Shown here: piece after piece, positions 35,658 through 44,675 of the stretch
Layout of the letters: every line of letters starts with the position of its first letter
Numbering within the stretch: the first letter of the stretch is position 1
Assembly (NCBI RefSeq): GCF_008642355.1
Contig: NZ_CP029193.1
Coordinates: 7,030,001-7,094,000, forward strand
Length of the DNA stretch: 64,000 nt
Source: Streptomyces venezuelae
GTDB taxonomy: Bacteria; Actinomycetota; Actinomycetes; Streptomycetales; Streptomycetaceae
Reading direction: 5' to 3'
Program-made: the position numbers and the translations under genes
Notes under the pieces: generated by a model
What the model was told of the DNA's origin: nothing
What the model saw: the letters and a program-made list of their open reading frames with translations, nothing else
The model's database searches: none

Positions 35658-35731
35658 CCACGTTTGTCCATTGACAGGAAAAAGTTCAACTTCCGTCGTG
35701 CACAAGGGCTTTCCGCCCGGGACAAACGTGG
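35658..35731. promoter_or_regulatory. 12-bp inverted repeat with 62-bp centre spacing around a promoter
   Basis: CCACGTTTGTCC (35658-35669) and its exact reverse complement GGACAAACGTGG (35720-35731). The right arm falls between TTTCCG (35710) and TACCGT (35733), 17 bp apart, a plausible -35/-10 pair for the 35838 gene. About six helical turns separate the arms, a geometry compatible with repression by looping. Confidence 0.5.
35663..35685 (+). promoter_or_regulatory. ROK-locus operator-like element upstream of the secreted dehydrogenase
   Basis: TTTGTCC, TGAC, GGA and AAAGT blocks with the spacing seen at 28208-28230 (19 of 23 identical). It overlaps the left arm of the inverted repeat at 35658. 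Inferred ROK binding site. Confidence 0.4.
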
Positions 35732-35837
35732 CTACCGTCCTTGAGGTGTTCAGGACATGACTCGTCCGGGGTGACGGCGCACCCCGGCGCACGGCGCACA
35801 CACCCCGTACGACCGTCTTCCCACCCGGAGGAACCCC

Positions 35838-38339
35838 GTGCACAGGAAACGCCCGAGACTCCGCACCACCCTCGCCCTGCTCACCGGCACCGTACTCACC
35901 GGTGCCTCCCTGACCCTCGCCGTGCCGAACGCCGGTGCCGTCCCGGCCGACCCGCCCGCGAGGGCCGCCGCCCCCGCAGCCGAGGACTTCCAGCAGGTCA
36001 CCCTCGCCAAGGGCGCGGCGGAGACGGGCGAGCCGATGACGCTGGCCGTGCTCCCCGACCGCTCGGTCCTGCACACCTCGCGCGACGGCACCCTCCGCCT
36101 CACGGACGCCGCGGGCAACACGAGGATCGCCGGAAAGATACCGGTCTACACGCACGACGAAGAGGGCCTCCAGGGCATCGGCATCGACCCGAAGTTCAAG
36201 GACAACCGCGCGATCTACCTCTACTACGCGCCGCCGCTCGACACCCCCGCGGGCGACGCCCCGGAGAACGGCACCGCCGAGGACTTCAAGAAGTTCGACG
36301 GCGTGAACCGCCTCTCCCGCTTCGTCCTCAGGGCCGACGGCACCCTCGACAACGCCAGCGAGAAGAAGATCCTCGACGTCCCCGCGAGCCGCGGCATCTG
36401 CTGCCACGTGGGCGGCGACATCGACTTCGACAAGGACGGCAACCTCTACCTGTCGACCGGCGACGACTCCAACCCCTTCGCCTCGGACGGCTTCACGCCC
36501 ATCGACGAGCGCGCGAACCGCAACCCCGCCTTCGACGCGCGGCGCAGCGCGGGCAACACCAACGACCTGCGCGGCAAGATCCTCCGCGTCAAGGTCGCCG
36601 ACGACGGCTCCTACACGATCCCGGACGGCAACCTCTTCGCCAAGGGCACCGAGAAGACCCGCCCCGAGATCTACGCGATGGGCTTCCGCAACCCCTTCCG
36701 CATGAGCGTCGACAAGCCGACCGGCATCGTCTACGTCGGTGACTACGGTCCCGACGCCGGCGCGGCCGACCCCAAGCGCGGCCCCGCGGGACAGGTCGAG
36801 TTCGCCCGCGTCACCAAGCCCGGCAACTTCGGCTGGCCGTTCTGCACCGGCAAGAACGACCCCTACGTCGACTACGACTTCGCCACCGGCACCTCCGGCG
36901 CCGCCTTCGACTGCAAGGCCCCGAAGAACGACTCGCCGCACAACACCGGCCTGACCGATCTGCCGCCCGCGCAGGAGGCCTGGATTCCGTACGACGGCGG
37001 CTCCGTGCCCGAGCTCGGCAGCGGCTCCGAGTCACCGATGGGCGGCCCCGTCTACCGCTACGACGCGGCGAACACCTCCCCGGTGAAGTTCCCCGAGGCG
37101 TACGACGGCGACTTCTTCGCGGGCGAGTTCGGCCGCCGCTGGATCAAGCGCATCGAGCAGGGCGCGGACGGCACGGTCTCGAAGATCAACCCGTTCCCGT
37201 GGACCGGCACCCAGGTCATGGACATGGAGTTCGGCCCCGACGGCGCCCTCTACGTCCTCGACTACGGCACCGCCTGGTTCGGCGGCGACGAGAACTCCGG
37301 CCTCTACCGCATCGAGAACGCCACCGACGGCCACTCACCGGTCGCCGAGGCCACCGCGTCGAAGACGAGCGGCCAGGCGCCGCTGCGCACCAAGTTCACC
37401 GCCAAGGCCACGGACGCCGACGGCGGGACGCTGACCTACGCATGGGACTTCGGCGACGGCGGCAAGTCGACGCAGCAGAACCCCACGTACACGTACAAGA
37501 AGAACGGCGTCTACACCGCCACCGTGACCGTGAAGGACTCCACCGGACGCACCGGCTCGGCCAGCGCGCACATCACCGTCGGCAACACCGCTCCCAAGGT
37601 GACCCTGGAACTCCCCGGTGACGGCCAGCTGTTCACCTTCGGCGACAAGGTGCCCTTCAAGGTGAAGGTGACCGACCCCGAGGACGGCCCGATCGACTGC
37701 GCCAAGGTCAAGGTCACGCACATTCTCGGCCACGACAGCCACGGCCACCCCGTCACCTCGGCCAACGGCTGCGAGGGCACCATCCAGACCTCCGCCGACG
37801 GCGAGCACGACCCGAACGCCAACATCTTCGGGGTGTTCGACGCCGAGTACACCGACAAGGGCGCGAACGGCCAGCCCGCGCTGACCACCCATGACCAGAA
37901 CGTCGTCCAGCCCAAGCACCGCCAGGGCGAGCACTTCAACGACTCCAAGGGCGTCTCCGTCGTCAACCACACCCCGGCGCACGGCGGCAAGACCGTCGGC
38001 AACATCCACAACGGCGACTGGGTCTCCTTCAAGCCGTACATCCTCGGCAACGCCACCAAGCTGACCGCACGCGTCGCGTCGGCCGGATCCGGGGGCACGC
38101 TGGAGGTGCGCAGCGGATCCGTCGGCGGCCGGCTCCTCGGCACCGCGAAGGTCGCGCCGACCGGCGGCTGGGAGACGTACGTCGACGTCAGCACGGCGAT
38201 CAGCAAGCCCCCGACGAAGACCACGACGCTCTTCCTGGTCTTCAAGGGCAAGGGCTCCGGAGCGCTGTACGACGTGGACGACTTCACCTTCACGACGCGC
38301 TCCACGACGAGTTCCTCGACGCGCTCCTCGACGAGCTGA
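35838..38339 (+). CDS. Secreted glucose/sorbosone dehydrogenase-type protein with PKD and CBM6-like domains
   Basis: 833 residues. Sec signal peptide (1-34, ending NAGA). The six-bladed propeller of the soluble aldose sugar dehydrogenase family (PF07995) spans about 45-490: EGLQGIGIDPKFKDNRAIYLYY, CCHVGGDIDFDKDGNLYLSTGDDSNP, GMGFRNPF-like AMGFRNPFRMSVD, and VMDMEFGPDGALYVLDYG. A PKD domain follows at about 500-580 (TYAWDFGDGGKSTQQNPTYTYK). The C-terminus (about 690-822) is a CBM6-like jelly roll, ending in a Ser/Thr/Arg tail. Related enzymes use PQQ and Ca; the cofactor here is inferred. Start GTG 35838 after GGAGGA. 13 bp before the ThuA-KDGH gene. Confidence 0.9.
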   Translation: MHRKRPRLRTTLALLTGTVLTGASLTLAVPNAGAVPADPPARAAAPAAEDFQQVTLAKGAAETGEPMTLAVLPDRSVLHTSRDGTLRLTDAAGNTRIAGKIPVYTHDEEGLQGIGIDPKFKDNRAIYLYYAPPLDTPAGDAPENGTAEDFKKFDGVNRLSRFVLRADGTLDNASEKKILDVPASRGICCHVGGDIDFDKDGNLYLSTGDDSNPFASDGFTPIDERANRNPAFDARRSAGNTNDLRGKILRVKVADDGSYTIPDGNLFAKGTEKTRPEIYAMGFRNPFRMSVDKPTGIVYVGDYGPDAGAADPKRGPAGQVEFARVTKPGNFGWPFCTGKNDPYVDYDFATGTSGAAFDCKAPKNDSPHNTGLTDLPPAQEAWIPYDGGSVPELGSGSESPMGGPVYRYDAANTSPVKFPEAYDGDFFAGEFGRRWIKRIEQGADGTVSKINPFPWTGTQVMDMEFGPDGALYVLDYGTAWFGGDENSGLYRIENATDGHSPVAEATASKTSGQAPLRTKFTAKATDADGGTLTYAWDFGDGGKSTQQNPTYTYKKNGVYTATVTVKDSTGRTGSASAHITVGNTAPKVTLELPGDGQLFTFGDKVPFKVKVTDPEDGPIDCAKVKVTHILGHDSHGHPVTSANGCEGTIQTSADGEHDPNANIFGVFDAEYTDKGANGQPALTTHDQNVVQPKHRQGEHFNDSKGVSVVNHTPAHGGKTVGNIHNGDWVSFKPYILGNATKLTARVASAGSGGTLEVRSGSVGGRLLGTAKVAPTGGWETYVDVSTAISKPPTKTTTLFLVFKGKGSGALYDVDDFTFTTRSTTSSSTRSSTS

Positions 38340-38352
38340 GAGGGGTCAGCAC

Positions 38353-39897
38353 ATGCGCGCATCCCTACGGCTGGCCACCGCGACGGCCGCAGCCGCCGTG
38401 CTCATCGGCTGTGTGTCGGGCCCGGCGGCCTCCAAGCCCGAGCCGCCGGAGACGGTGGGGGTGAAGGCAGGGGACAGGGTCCTCGTCTTCTCCAGGACCG
38501 CCGGCTTCCGCCACGACTCGATCCCCACCGGCGTCGCCACCGTCAAGGAACTCGGCGCCGCGAACGGCTTCACCGTCGACGCCACCGAGGACGCGGGAGC
38601 CTTCACGGCCAAGAACCTGGCGCGGTACGACGCCGTGGTGTGGCTCTCGACGACCGGTGACGTCCTGAACGCCGCCCAGCAGACGGCGTTCGAGCGGTAC
38701 ATCCGCGGCGGCGGCGCCTACGTCGGCGTGCACGCCGCGGCCGACACCGAGTACGACTGGCCCTTCTACGGCGGGCTCGCGGGCGCCTACTTCCAGTCCC
38801 ACCCCGCGATCCAGCCCGCGAAGGTCCACGTCGAGGACCACGCGCACCCGGCCACCGCTCACCTCGGCACGGCCGGCTGGAACCGTACCGACGAGTGGTA
38901 CAACTACCGCGCCAACCCCCGCGACCGGGCCCGCGTGCTCGCCTCCCTCGACGAGTCGTCGTACACGGGCGGCACGATGTCCGGAGACCACCCCATCGCC
39001 TGGTGCCAGAGCTACGAGGGCGGCCGCTCCTTCTACACGGGCGGCGGTCACACCAAGGAATCCTGGGCCGAACCCGCCTTCCGGCAGCACCTGGTCGGCG
39101 GCATCCGCTGGGCCGTCGGCGCGGCCCAAGCCGACTGCCGGCCGGAGAAGGGCTACACCCCCATCTTCGACGGCACCGCCTCCTCGCTGGAGGGCTGGAA
39201 ACAGGCGGGACCCGGTTCCCTTCAGCTCAACGAGGACGACGGCACGCTCAAGACCGTCGGCGGCATGGGCATGCTCTGGTACGACCGGCGGGAACTCGGC
39301 TCCTACTCCCTCAAGCTCGACTGGCGGATGCGGGGCGACGACAACTCGGGCATCTTTGTGGGCTTCCCGCCCTCCGACGACCCCTGGTCGGCCGTGAACA
39401 ACGGCTACGAGATCCAGATCGACGCCACGGACGTCCCCGAGAAGACCACGGGCTCCGTCTACGGCTTCCGCTCCGCCGACCTGAAGAAGCGCGACCGGGC
39501 CCTGAACCCGCCGGGGGAGTGGAACACGTACGAGATCCGCGTCGAAGGGGAACGCCTCCGCGTCTACCTCAACGGAGTCAAGATCAACGACTTCACCAAC
39601 ACCGACCCCGCCCGCAGCCTGCGCCAGGGCCACATCGGCATCCAGAACCACGGCGACGCCGACGAGGTCACCTTCCGCGACATCCGCCTGAAGGACCTGC
39701 CGACGAAGAGCCGTCCGGGCAAGGGCGGCCCGCGGGAAGCCCGTTCAGGACATGACGGCCTGGGAAAGGCCCGGCCGGGGAAGGCTGTGCCGATGAGTGA
39801 GGTGACGGCACACGTGACGGCACATGCACCGGCACACGTGTCGGCACACCACTCCGACCCACCCGCCCCGACGACCGGTTCGGGCGCGGGTCGCTAG
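38353..39897 (+). CDS. Lipoprotein with ThuA and 3-keto-disaccharide hydrolase (KDGH/DUF1080) domains
   Basis: 514 residues. Lipobox LIGC (Cys20). The ThuA glutamine-amidotransferase-like domain spans about 40-258 (VLVFSRTAGFRHDSIPTGV; GGGAYVGVHAAADTEYDWPFYGGLAGAYF; HPIAWCQSYEGGRSFYTGGGHT). The KDGH/DUF1080 jelly roll spans about 272-450 (GYTPIFDGT; DWRMRGDDNSGIFVGFP; NNGYEIQIDA; GEWNTYEIRVEG). KDGH members cleave 3-keto-glycosides. The tail after 455 is low-complexity with Thr/His/Ala repeats. Start ATG 38353. Coupled to the secreted dehydrogenase, it suggests extracellular oxidation then cleavage of glycosides. Confidence 0.9.
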   Translation: MRASLRLATATAAAAVLIGCVSGPAASKPEPPETVGVKAGDRVLVFSRTAGFRHDSIPTGVATVKELGAANGFTVDATEDAGAFTAKNLARYDAVVWLSTTGDVLNAAQQTAFERYIRGGGAYVGVHAAADTEYDWPFYGGLAGAYFQSHPAIQPAKVHVEDHAHPATAHLGTAGWNRTDEWYNYRANPRDRARVLASLDESSYTGGTMSGDHPIAWCQSYEGGRSFYTGGGHTKESWAEPAFRQHLVGGIRWAVGAAQADCRPEKGYTPIFDGTASSLEGWKQAGPGSLQLNEDDGTLKTVGGMGMLWYDRRELGSYSLKLDWRMRGDDNSGIFVGFPPSDDPWSAVNNGYEIQIDATDVPEKTTGSVYGFRSADLKKRDRALNPPGEWNTYEIRVEGERLRVYLNGVKINDFTNTDPARSLRQGHIGIQNHGDADEVTFRDIRLKDLPTKSRPGKGGPREARSGHDGLGKARPGKAVPMSEVTAHVTAHAPAHVSAHHSDPPAPTTGSGAGR

Positions 39898-40008
39898 ACG
39901 GCGGCGGGCGGAGGACGCCGGACCTCCGCCCGCCGTCTTGCACCGCACTCACGTTCCGCGAGCTCAAAGAACCGCGTCCCGAGCTCTTGAGTCATGCAGG
40001 AGGCAGCC

Positions 40009-41208
40009 GTGTCCACATCCGCGACCTCACCATCTACGCCCTCCACTCCGCCCCCCGGGACCCCGCCCGCCGGTCCCGTCGGCGTGTGGCTGATCGGGGC
40101 ACGCGGCTCGGTCGCGACCACGGCCGTCGCGGGCTGCGCGGCGATCACCGCCGGCCTCCACGCACCCACCGGCATGGTGACCGAGACCGGCCCCTTCATG
40201 GACCGCGGCCTGCCAACGTTGTCGTCGCTCGTCTTCGGCGGCCACGACACGACCAGCTGCCCTCTGCCCAAACGCGCCGAGGAACTCGCCGCGGGAGGCG
40301 TCCTGCCCCACGGCCTGCCCTCGGCGGTGCGCGCCGAACTCGCCACCGCGGACGCCGAGATACGTCCCGGTGGCCCGCAACCTGGCGACACCCGCACAGA
40401 CGAGGAACTCATCGACGCCTTCGCCGCCGACATCCGCGATTTCGTGCGTCGCCGGGGACTGGCCCGCACCGTGGTGATCAACGTCGCCTCGACCGAACCG
40501 CTCCCCGCGGACGGCGTCGAACGGCTCCCCGCCAGCTCCCTCTACGCGGCCGCCGCCCTGCGCGCGGGCTGCCCCTACGTGAACTTCACCCCCTCCACGG
40601 GTCTGCACCACCCGCGCCTCGCCGACGCGGCCCGCACCTCCGGCCTCCCCTGCGCCGGCCGCGACGGCAAGACCGGCCAGACCCTGCTGCGCTCCGTACT
40701 CGGCCCGATGTTCGCGCAACGCGCCCTCGCCGTACGCGCCTGGTCCGGCACGAACCTCCTCGGCGGCGGTGACGGCGCCGCCCTCGCCGACCCCGCGGCC
40801 GCAGCCGCGAAGAACGCGGGCAAGGAACGCGTCCTCGCCGACACGCTGGGCTCCGCCCCCGAGGGCGAGGTCCACATCGACGACGTCCCGTCCCTCGGCG
40901 ACTGGAAGACGGCCTGGGACCACATCGCCTTCGACGGCTTCCTCGGCACGCGCATGGTCCTCCAGACCACCTGGCAGGGCTGCGACTCGGCACTCGCCGC
41001 CCCCCTCATCCTGGACCTGGCCCGCCTGACGTCCCGCGCCCACGAACGCGGCCTCTCCGGTCCCCTCCTCGCCCTCGCCTTCTACTTCAAGGACCCGGAC
41101 GACGGCGCCCCGGCGGCCCTGGGCGAGCAGTACGCCGCCCTGCTGGACTTCGCGGAGCGGCTGGGGGGCGATCCCGCCGACGGCCCGGCGGCCGGTGAGG
41201 CCTCGTGA
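40009..41208 (+). CDS. Myo-inositol-1-phosphate synthase-like protein of the ebo-type operon
   Basis: 399 residues. It belongs to the inositol-3-phosphate synthase superfamily: NAD motif GVWLIGARGSVATTAVAG (about 24-41), VVINVASTEPLP, and the core CPYVNFTPSTG...GRDGKTGQTLLRSVLGPMFAQRAL and SWSGTNLLGGGDG-type AWSGTNLLGGGDG. These include the Lys and Asn residues conserved in cyclising enzymes. The GARGSV glycine loop differs from the GVGNC form of primary actinobacterial Ino1. AGGAGG immediately precedes GTG 40009, which decides the start over ATG 39994. First gene of seven; it overlaps the next by GTGA. It takes the place that a 3-dehydroquinate-synthase-like cyclase (EboD) holds in other ebo clusters. 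Confidence 0.9.
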   Translation: MSTSATSPSTPSTPPPGTPPAGPVGVWLIGARGSVATTAVAGCAAITAGLHAPTGMVTETGPFMDRGLPTLSSLVFGGHDTTSCPLPKRAEELAAGGVLPHGLPSAVRAELATADAEIRPGGPQPGDTRTDEELIDAFAADIRDFVRRRGLARTVVINVASTEPLPADGVERLPASSLYAAAALRAGCPYVNFTPSTGLHHPRLADAARTSGLPCAGRDGKTGQTLLRSVLGPMFAQRALAVRAWSGTNLLGGGDGAALADPAAAAAKNAGKERVLADTLGSAPEGEVHIDDVPSLGDWKTAWDHIAFDGFLGTRMVLQTTWQGCDSALAAPLILDLARLTSRAHERGLSGPLLALAFYFKDPDDGAPAALGEQYAALLDFAERLGGDPADGPAAGEAS

Positions 41209-42191
41209 GCGCCGTGGCCACGCGGCGTGCCTGGGCCGAACTCCTCCGCCTGCCCGCCCTCTTCACCGTCCCCGGCGACGCCCTCGCCGGAGCGGCGGCG
41301 ACCGGTCTGCGTCCCGGCCACCGCACTCTCCTCGCCATCGGTTCCTCCCTCTGCCTGTACGAGGCCGGCATGGCCCTCAATGACTGGGCCGACCGCGCCG
41401 AAGACGCCGTCGAACGCCCCGAACGTCCCCTTCCCTCCGGCCGCATCGCCCCGCCCGCGGCCCTCACCGCCGCCGCCGCCCTCACCGCCGCGGGCCTCGC
41501 CCTCGCCTCCCGCGCGGGCCGCCCGGCTCTCGTCGTGGCGGGTGCGCTGGCCGGCACCGTGTGGGCGTACGACCTCGGCCTGAAGCACACCCCCGCCGGA
41601 CCGGCAGCCATGGCCACCGCGCGCGGCCTCGACCTGCTCCTCGGCGCGACCGCCACGGCAGGCCCCGACCGCGGCCCGCGCGCCCCGGCCACCGCCGCCG
41701 CCCCCTCGGCTGCGGCCCTCGCCGCCCACACCCTGGCCGTCACCGCCGTCTCCCGCCGCGAGGCGCAGGGCGGCTCCTCGACCGCGCCCTTGGCCGCGCT
41801 GGCGACGACGGCGACCCTGACCACCCTGATCGGCACCACACGCCGCGCCCCCGTGGGCGGACGCGTGCGCCGACGAGGCAGGCCAGGCCTACGGGCGGGG
41901 GCGGGCCTCGTCGGCAGACCGGACCTCCGGAACGCTGCCGACACCGCCCGCCGAGCCCTCCCCGGCGCCCTCGCCCTCGCCTACGCAGGAACCACCGCCA
42001 AGCCCCTCTTCCACGCCGCCCTCAACCCGTCGCCTCCCCTCACCCAGCGCGCCGTCGGCGGCGGCATCCGCGCCATGATCCCGCTCCAGGCCGCCCTGGC
42101 CGCCCGCACCGGCGCCCCCGTCACCGCCCTCCTGACCGCCGCCCTCGCCCCCGCCGCCCGCCGGTTCGCACGAAAGGTCAGCGTCACATGA
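41205..42191 (+). CDS. eboC: UbiA-family prenyltransferase, EboC-like (SCO3242-type)
   Basis: 328 residues, nearly all hydrophobic, with about eight helices. The first aspartate motif is NDWADRAEDAVERPERPLPSGRI (near residues 59-81), the UbiA NDxxD signature; the second region is YDLGLKHTPAG. It would attach a polyprenyl group to an acceptor at the membrane. The low-complexity stretch about 190-230 is unusual for UbiA. GTG 41205 overlaps the previous stop, and its own stop overlaps the next start (ATGA). EboC of cyanobacterial ebo clusters is the same family. Confidence 0.88.
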   Translation: MSAVATRRAWAELLRLPALFTVPGDALAGAAATGLRPGHRTLLAIGSSLCLYEAGMALNDWADRAEDAVERPERPLPSGRIAPPAALTAAAALTAAGLALASRAGRPALVVAGALAGTVWAYDLGLKHTPAGPAAMATARGLDLLLGATATAGPDRGPRAPATAAAPSAAALAAHTLAVTAVSRREAQGGSSTAPLAALATTATLTTLIGTTRRAPVGGRVRRRGRPGLRAGAGLVGRPDLRNAADTARRALPGALALAYAGTTAKPLFHAALNPSPPLTQRAVGGGIRAMIPLQAALAARTGAPVTALLTAALAPAARRFARKVSVT

Positions 42192-43141
42192 GCGGAACGG
42201 AAGACGCGCGCCCCATGACAGGACCGACCCCGCACGGCCACCGCGCCCGGCTCCGTTACGGCTACGGGACCAACGGGCTCACCGATCTCCGGCTCGACGA
42301 CGCCCTCGGGCTTCTCGCCGACCTCGGCTACGCCGGTGTCGGCCTGACCCTCGACCACATGCACCTCGACCCCCTCGCCCCCGATCTCGCCGCCCGCACC
42401 CGCCACGTGGCCGAGCGGCTCGAACGGCTCGGCCTCGGCGTCACCGTCGAGACCGGCGCCCGCTACGTCCTCGACCCGCGACGCAAGCACGGGCCCTCCC
42501 TCCTCGACCCCGACCCGGAACGGCGCGCCGAACGCGGACGTCTGCTGATCCGCGCCGTCCAGGTCGCCACCGACCTGGGCGCCCACGCCGTGCACTGCTT
42601 CAGCGGCATCACCCCGGCGGACACCCCGGCAGGCACCGCGTGGCGACGCCTCACCGACGCACTCGCACCCGTACTCGACGCCGCCTCCGCCGCCGGTGTC
42701 CCGCTCGCGGTCGAGCCCGAACCCGGCCACCTCCTCTCCTCGCTCGCCGACTTCCACCACCTGCGAAGGAAACTCGGCGACCCCCACCCCGAACTCCTCG
42801 GCCTCACCCTCGACATCGGCCACTGCCAGTGCCTCGAACCCCTCTCTCCCGCGGACTGCGTACGCGCCGCCGCCCCCTGGCTACGGCACGTCCAGATCGA
42901 GGACATGCGCCGCGGAGTCCACGAGCACCTGCCCTTCGGCGGCGGAGAGATCGACTTCCCGTCCGTCCTCGAAGCGCTGGCCACCGTCGGCTACCGGGGG
43001 CTGACCGTCGTCGAGCTGCCCCGCCACTCCCACGCGGGCCCCGACCTCGCCGCCCGCTCCATCGACTTCCTGCGCCGGGCGGAGGCCGAGATCCCCGCCC
43101 CCGCCCTGGCCGCCGCCCCTGCCGAAGGAGGTACCCCGTGA
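42188..43141 (+). CDS. Sugar phosphate isomerase/epimerase-type TIM barrel in the ebo-type operon
   Basis: 317 residues, xylose-isomerase-like TIM barrel. Possible metal ligands: Glu in LAVEPEPGHLL, Asp/His in LTLDIGHCQCLEP, His in WLRHVQIEDMRRGVHEHLPFGGGEIDFP, and Glu in LTVVELPRHSH. ATG 42188 overlaps the UbiA stop. It is distinct from the EboE barrel downstream, so the operon holds two TIM barrels of this superfamily. A role in isomerising the cyclitol or sugar precursor is inferred from context only. Confidence 0.88.
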   Translation: MSGTEDARPMTGPTPHGHRARLRYGYGTNGLTDLRLDDALGLLADLGYAGVGLTLDHMHLDPLAPDLAARTRHVAERLERLGLGVTVETGARYVLDPRRKHGPSLLDPDPERRAERGRLLIRAVQVATDLGAHAVHCFSGITPADTPAGTAWRRLTDALAPVLDAASAAGVPLAVEPEPGHLLSSLADFHHLRRKLGDPHPELLGLTLDIGHCQCLEPLSPADCVRAAAPWLRHVQIEDMRRGVHEHLPFGGGEIDFPSVLEALATVGYRGLTVVELPRHSHAGPDLAARSIDFLRRAEAEIPAPALAAAPAEGGTP

Positions 43142-43821
43142 CCGGCACCTCCGAGATCATCTCCCTCCGTACCCGCCTCGAGACCGGCCTCGGCGGAGCC
43201 GCCCGCGCCTGGCTCGATCAGGCCACCGCCGAAGCCGCCGCCCACCGGGAGCGACTCGAACGGGCGGAGCCTGGGCCCACCGCCACGTGGGAACTGCGGT
43301 TCGCCGAGGCCGGACGCCGCTGCGGTCCCGACCACGCCGACGCCGCCCGCATCCTGCTCCTGCACGCCGCGCACCCGACCCCGGTCACCCTCGCCCGCAT
43401 CTACGCCCAGGGCACCGCCGCCGAACGCCGGGCCGTCCTGCGGGCACTGCCCCACCTGGTGCCGGGGCCCGACGCGCTGCCGCTGGTCGAGGACGCCCTG
43501 CGCACCAACGACACGAGCCTCGTCGCCGCCGCCGTCGGCCCCTACGCCGCCGCGCACCTCCCTGCGCACGACTGGCGGCACGCCGTCCTCAAGTGCCTGT
43601 TCACCGGCGTCCCGCTGGACGCCGTCGCCGACCTGCCGAGGCGCGCCAGCGGCGACGCGGAACTCGCCCGGATGCTCGGCGACTACGCGACGGAGCGGTC
43701 CGCGGCCGGCCGCCCCGTCCCCGGCGACCTGCACCGGGCCATGGAACTGACGGAGCCGACTGCCCCCGAGTCCCCCTCGGCCCCCGTGGGGCCCCTCAAC
43801 GGCGAGGAGCAGGAGTCCTGA
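43138..43821 (+). CDS. eboA: EboA-domain protein
   Basis: 227 residues, mostly alpha-helical. It has the EboA landmarks: WELRFAEAGRRCG, ARIYAQGTAAERRAVLRALPHL, ALRTNDTSLVAAAVGPYAAAHL and WRHAVLKCLFTGVPL, a HEAT-like pattern. No enzymatic motif is visible. EboA is the marker of ebo clusters and is thought to help metabolite traffic or assembly. GTG 43138 overlaps the previous stop (GTGA), with AAGGAGG upstream. Confidence 0.9.
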   Translation: MTGTSEIISLRTRLETGLGGAARAWLDQATAEAAAHRERLERAEPGPTATWELRFAEAGRRCGPDHADAARILLLHAAHPTPVTLARIYAQGTAAERRAVLRALPHLVPGPDALPLVEDALRTNDTSLVAAAVGPYAAAHLPAHDWRHAVLKCLFTGVPLDAVADLPRRASGDAELARMLGDYATERSAAGRPVPGDLHRAMELTEPTAPESPSAPVGPLNGEEQES

Positions 43822-44672
43822 TGCGTATCTTCGACCCCCACATCCACATGACGTCCCGCACCACCGACGACTACCAGGCGATGTATGCCGCGGGCGTCCG
43901 CGCCGTCGTGGAACCCGCCTTCTGGCTCGGCCAACCCCGCACGTCCCCCGCCTCCTTCTACGACTACTTCGACTCCCTCCTCGGCTGGGAACCCTTCCGC
44001 GCGGCGCAGTACGGCATCGCCCACCACTGCACGATCGCCCTCAACCCGAAGGAGGCCAACGACCCCCGCTGCACCCCCGTCCTCGACGAACTGCCCCGCT
44101 ATCTCGTCAAGGACAACGTCGTCGCCGTCGGAGAGATCGGCTACGACTCCATGACGCCCGCCGAGGACACCGCGCTCGCCACCCAGCTGCAGCTCGCCGC
44201 CGACCACGAACTGCCCGCGCTCGTGCACACCCCGCACCGCGACAAGCTCGCGGGCCTGCGCCGCACCATCGACGTGATCCGCGAGTCCGCCCTGCCCCTC
44301 GGCCGTGTCCTGATCGACCACCTCAACGAGACCACCGTCAAGGAGGCCAAGGACAGCGGCTGCTGGCTGGGCTTCTCCGTCTATCCCGACACCAAGATGG
44401 ACGAGGACCGGATGGTCGCGATCCTGCGCGACTTCGGACCCGACCGGGTGCTCATCAACTCCGCCGCCGACTGGGGCAGGAGCGACCCCCTCAAGACCCG
44501 CAAGGTCGCCGACGCCATGCTGGCCTCCGGATACGACGAGGACGACATCGACCTCGTGCTGTGGCGCAACCCCGTGGAGTTCTACGGGCTCAGCGGCCGG
44601 CTCCAGCTCGACGTGCGCGAACCGGGCACCGCCACCCACGAAGGCAACTCCATCCTGCGCGGCGGGGCGTGA
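43821..44672 (+). CDS. eboB: TatD-family metal hydrolase, EboB-like
   Basis: 283 residues. Metallohydrolase barrel with HxH motif DPHIHM (His7, His9), VGEIGYDS (Glu), LVHTPHRDK (His), VLIDHLNETT (His) and INSAADWGRSDP (Asp): a full binuclear metal set. The ordinary TatD family are 3'-5' DNases, but the ebo branch probably acts on a metabolite. TGATG overlap with eboA; followed by eboE after 3 bp. Confidence 0.9.
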   Translation: MRIFDPHIHMTSRTTDDYQAMYAAGVRAVVEPAFWLGQPRTSPASFYDYFDSLLGWEPFRAAQYGIAHHCTIALNPKEANDPRCTPVLDELPRYLVKDNVVAVGEIGYDSMTPAEDTALATQLQLAADHELPALVHTPHRDKLAGLRRTIDVIRESALPLGRVLIDHLNETTVKEAKDSGCWLGFSVYPDTKMDEDRMVAILRDFGPDRVLINSAADWGRSDPLKTRKVADAMLASGYDEDDIDLVLWRNPVEFYGLSGRLQLDVREPGTATHEGNSILRGGA

Positions 44673-44675
44673 CCC

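Noticed and set aside
35671..35676. TTGACA as the -35 box of the secreted dehydrogenase gene
   Set aside because: No acceptable -10 lies 16-18 bp downstream. The TTTCCG/TACCGT pair at 35710/35733 has correct spacing and is mirrored at the ROK gene.
33477..36941. Open frame of 1,154 codons on the minus strand
   Set aside because: Runs antisense to the well-identified Gfo/Idh/MocA, TIM-barrel and secreted dehydrogenase genes. The translation is Arg/Gly/Val-rich with no domain; it is a GC-bias shadow.
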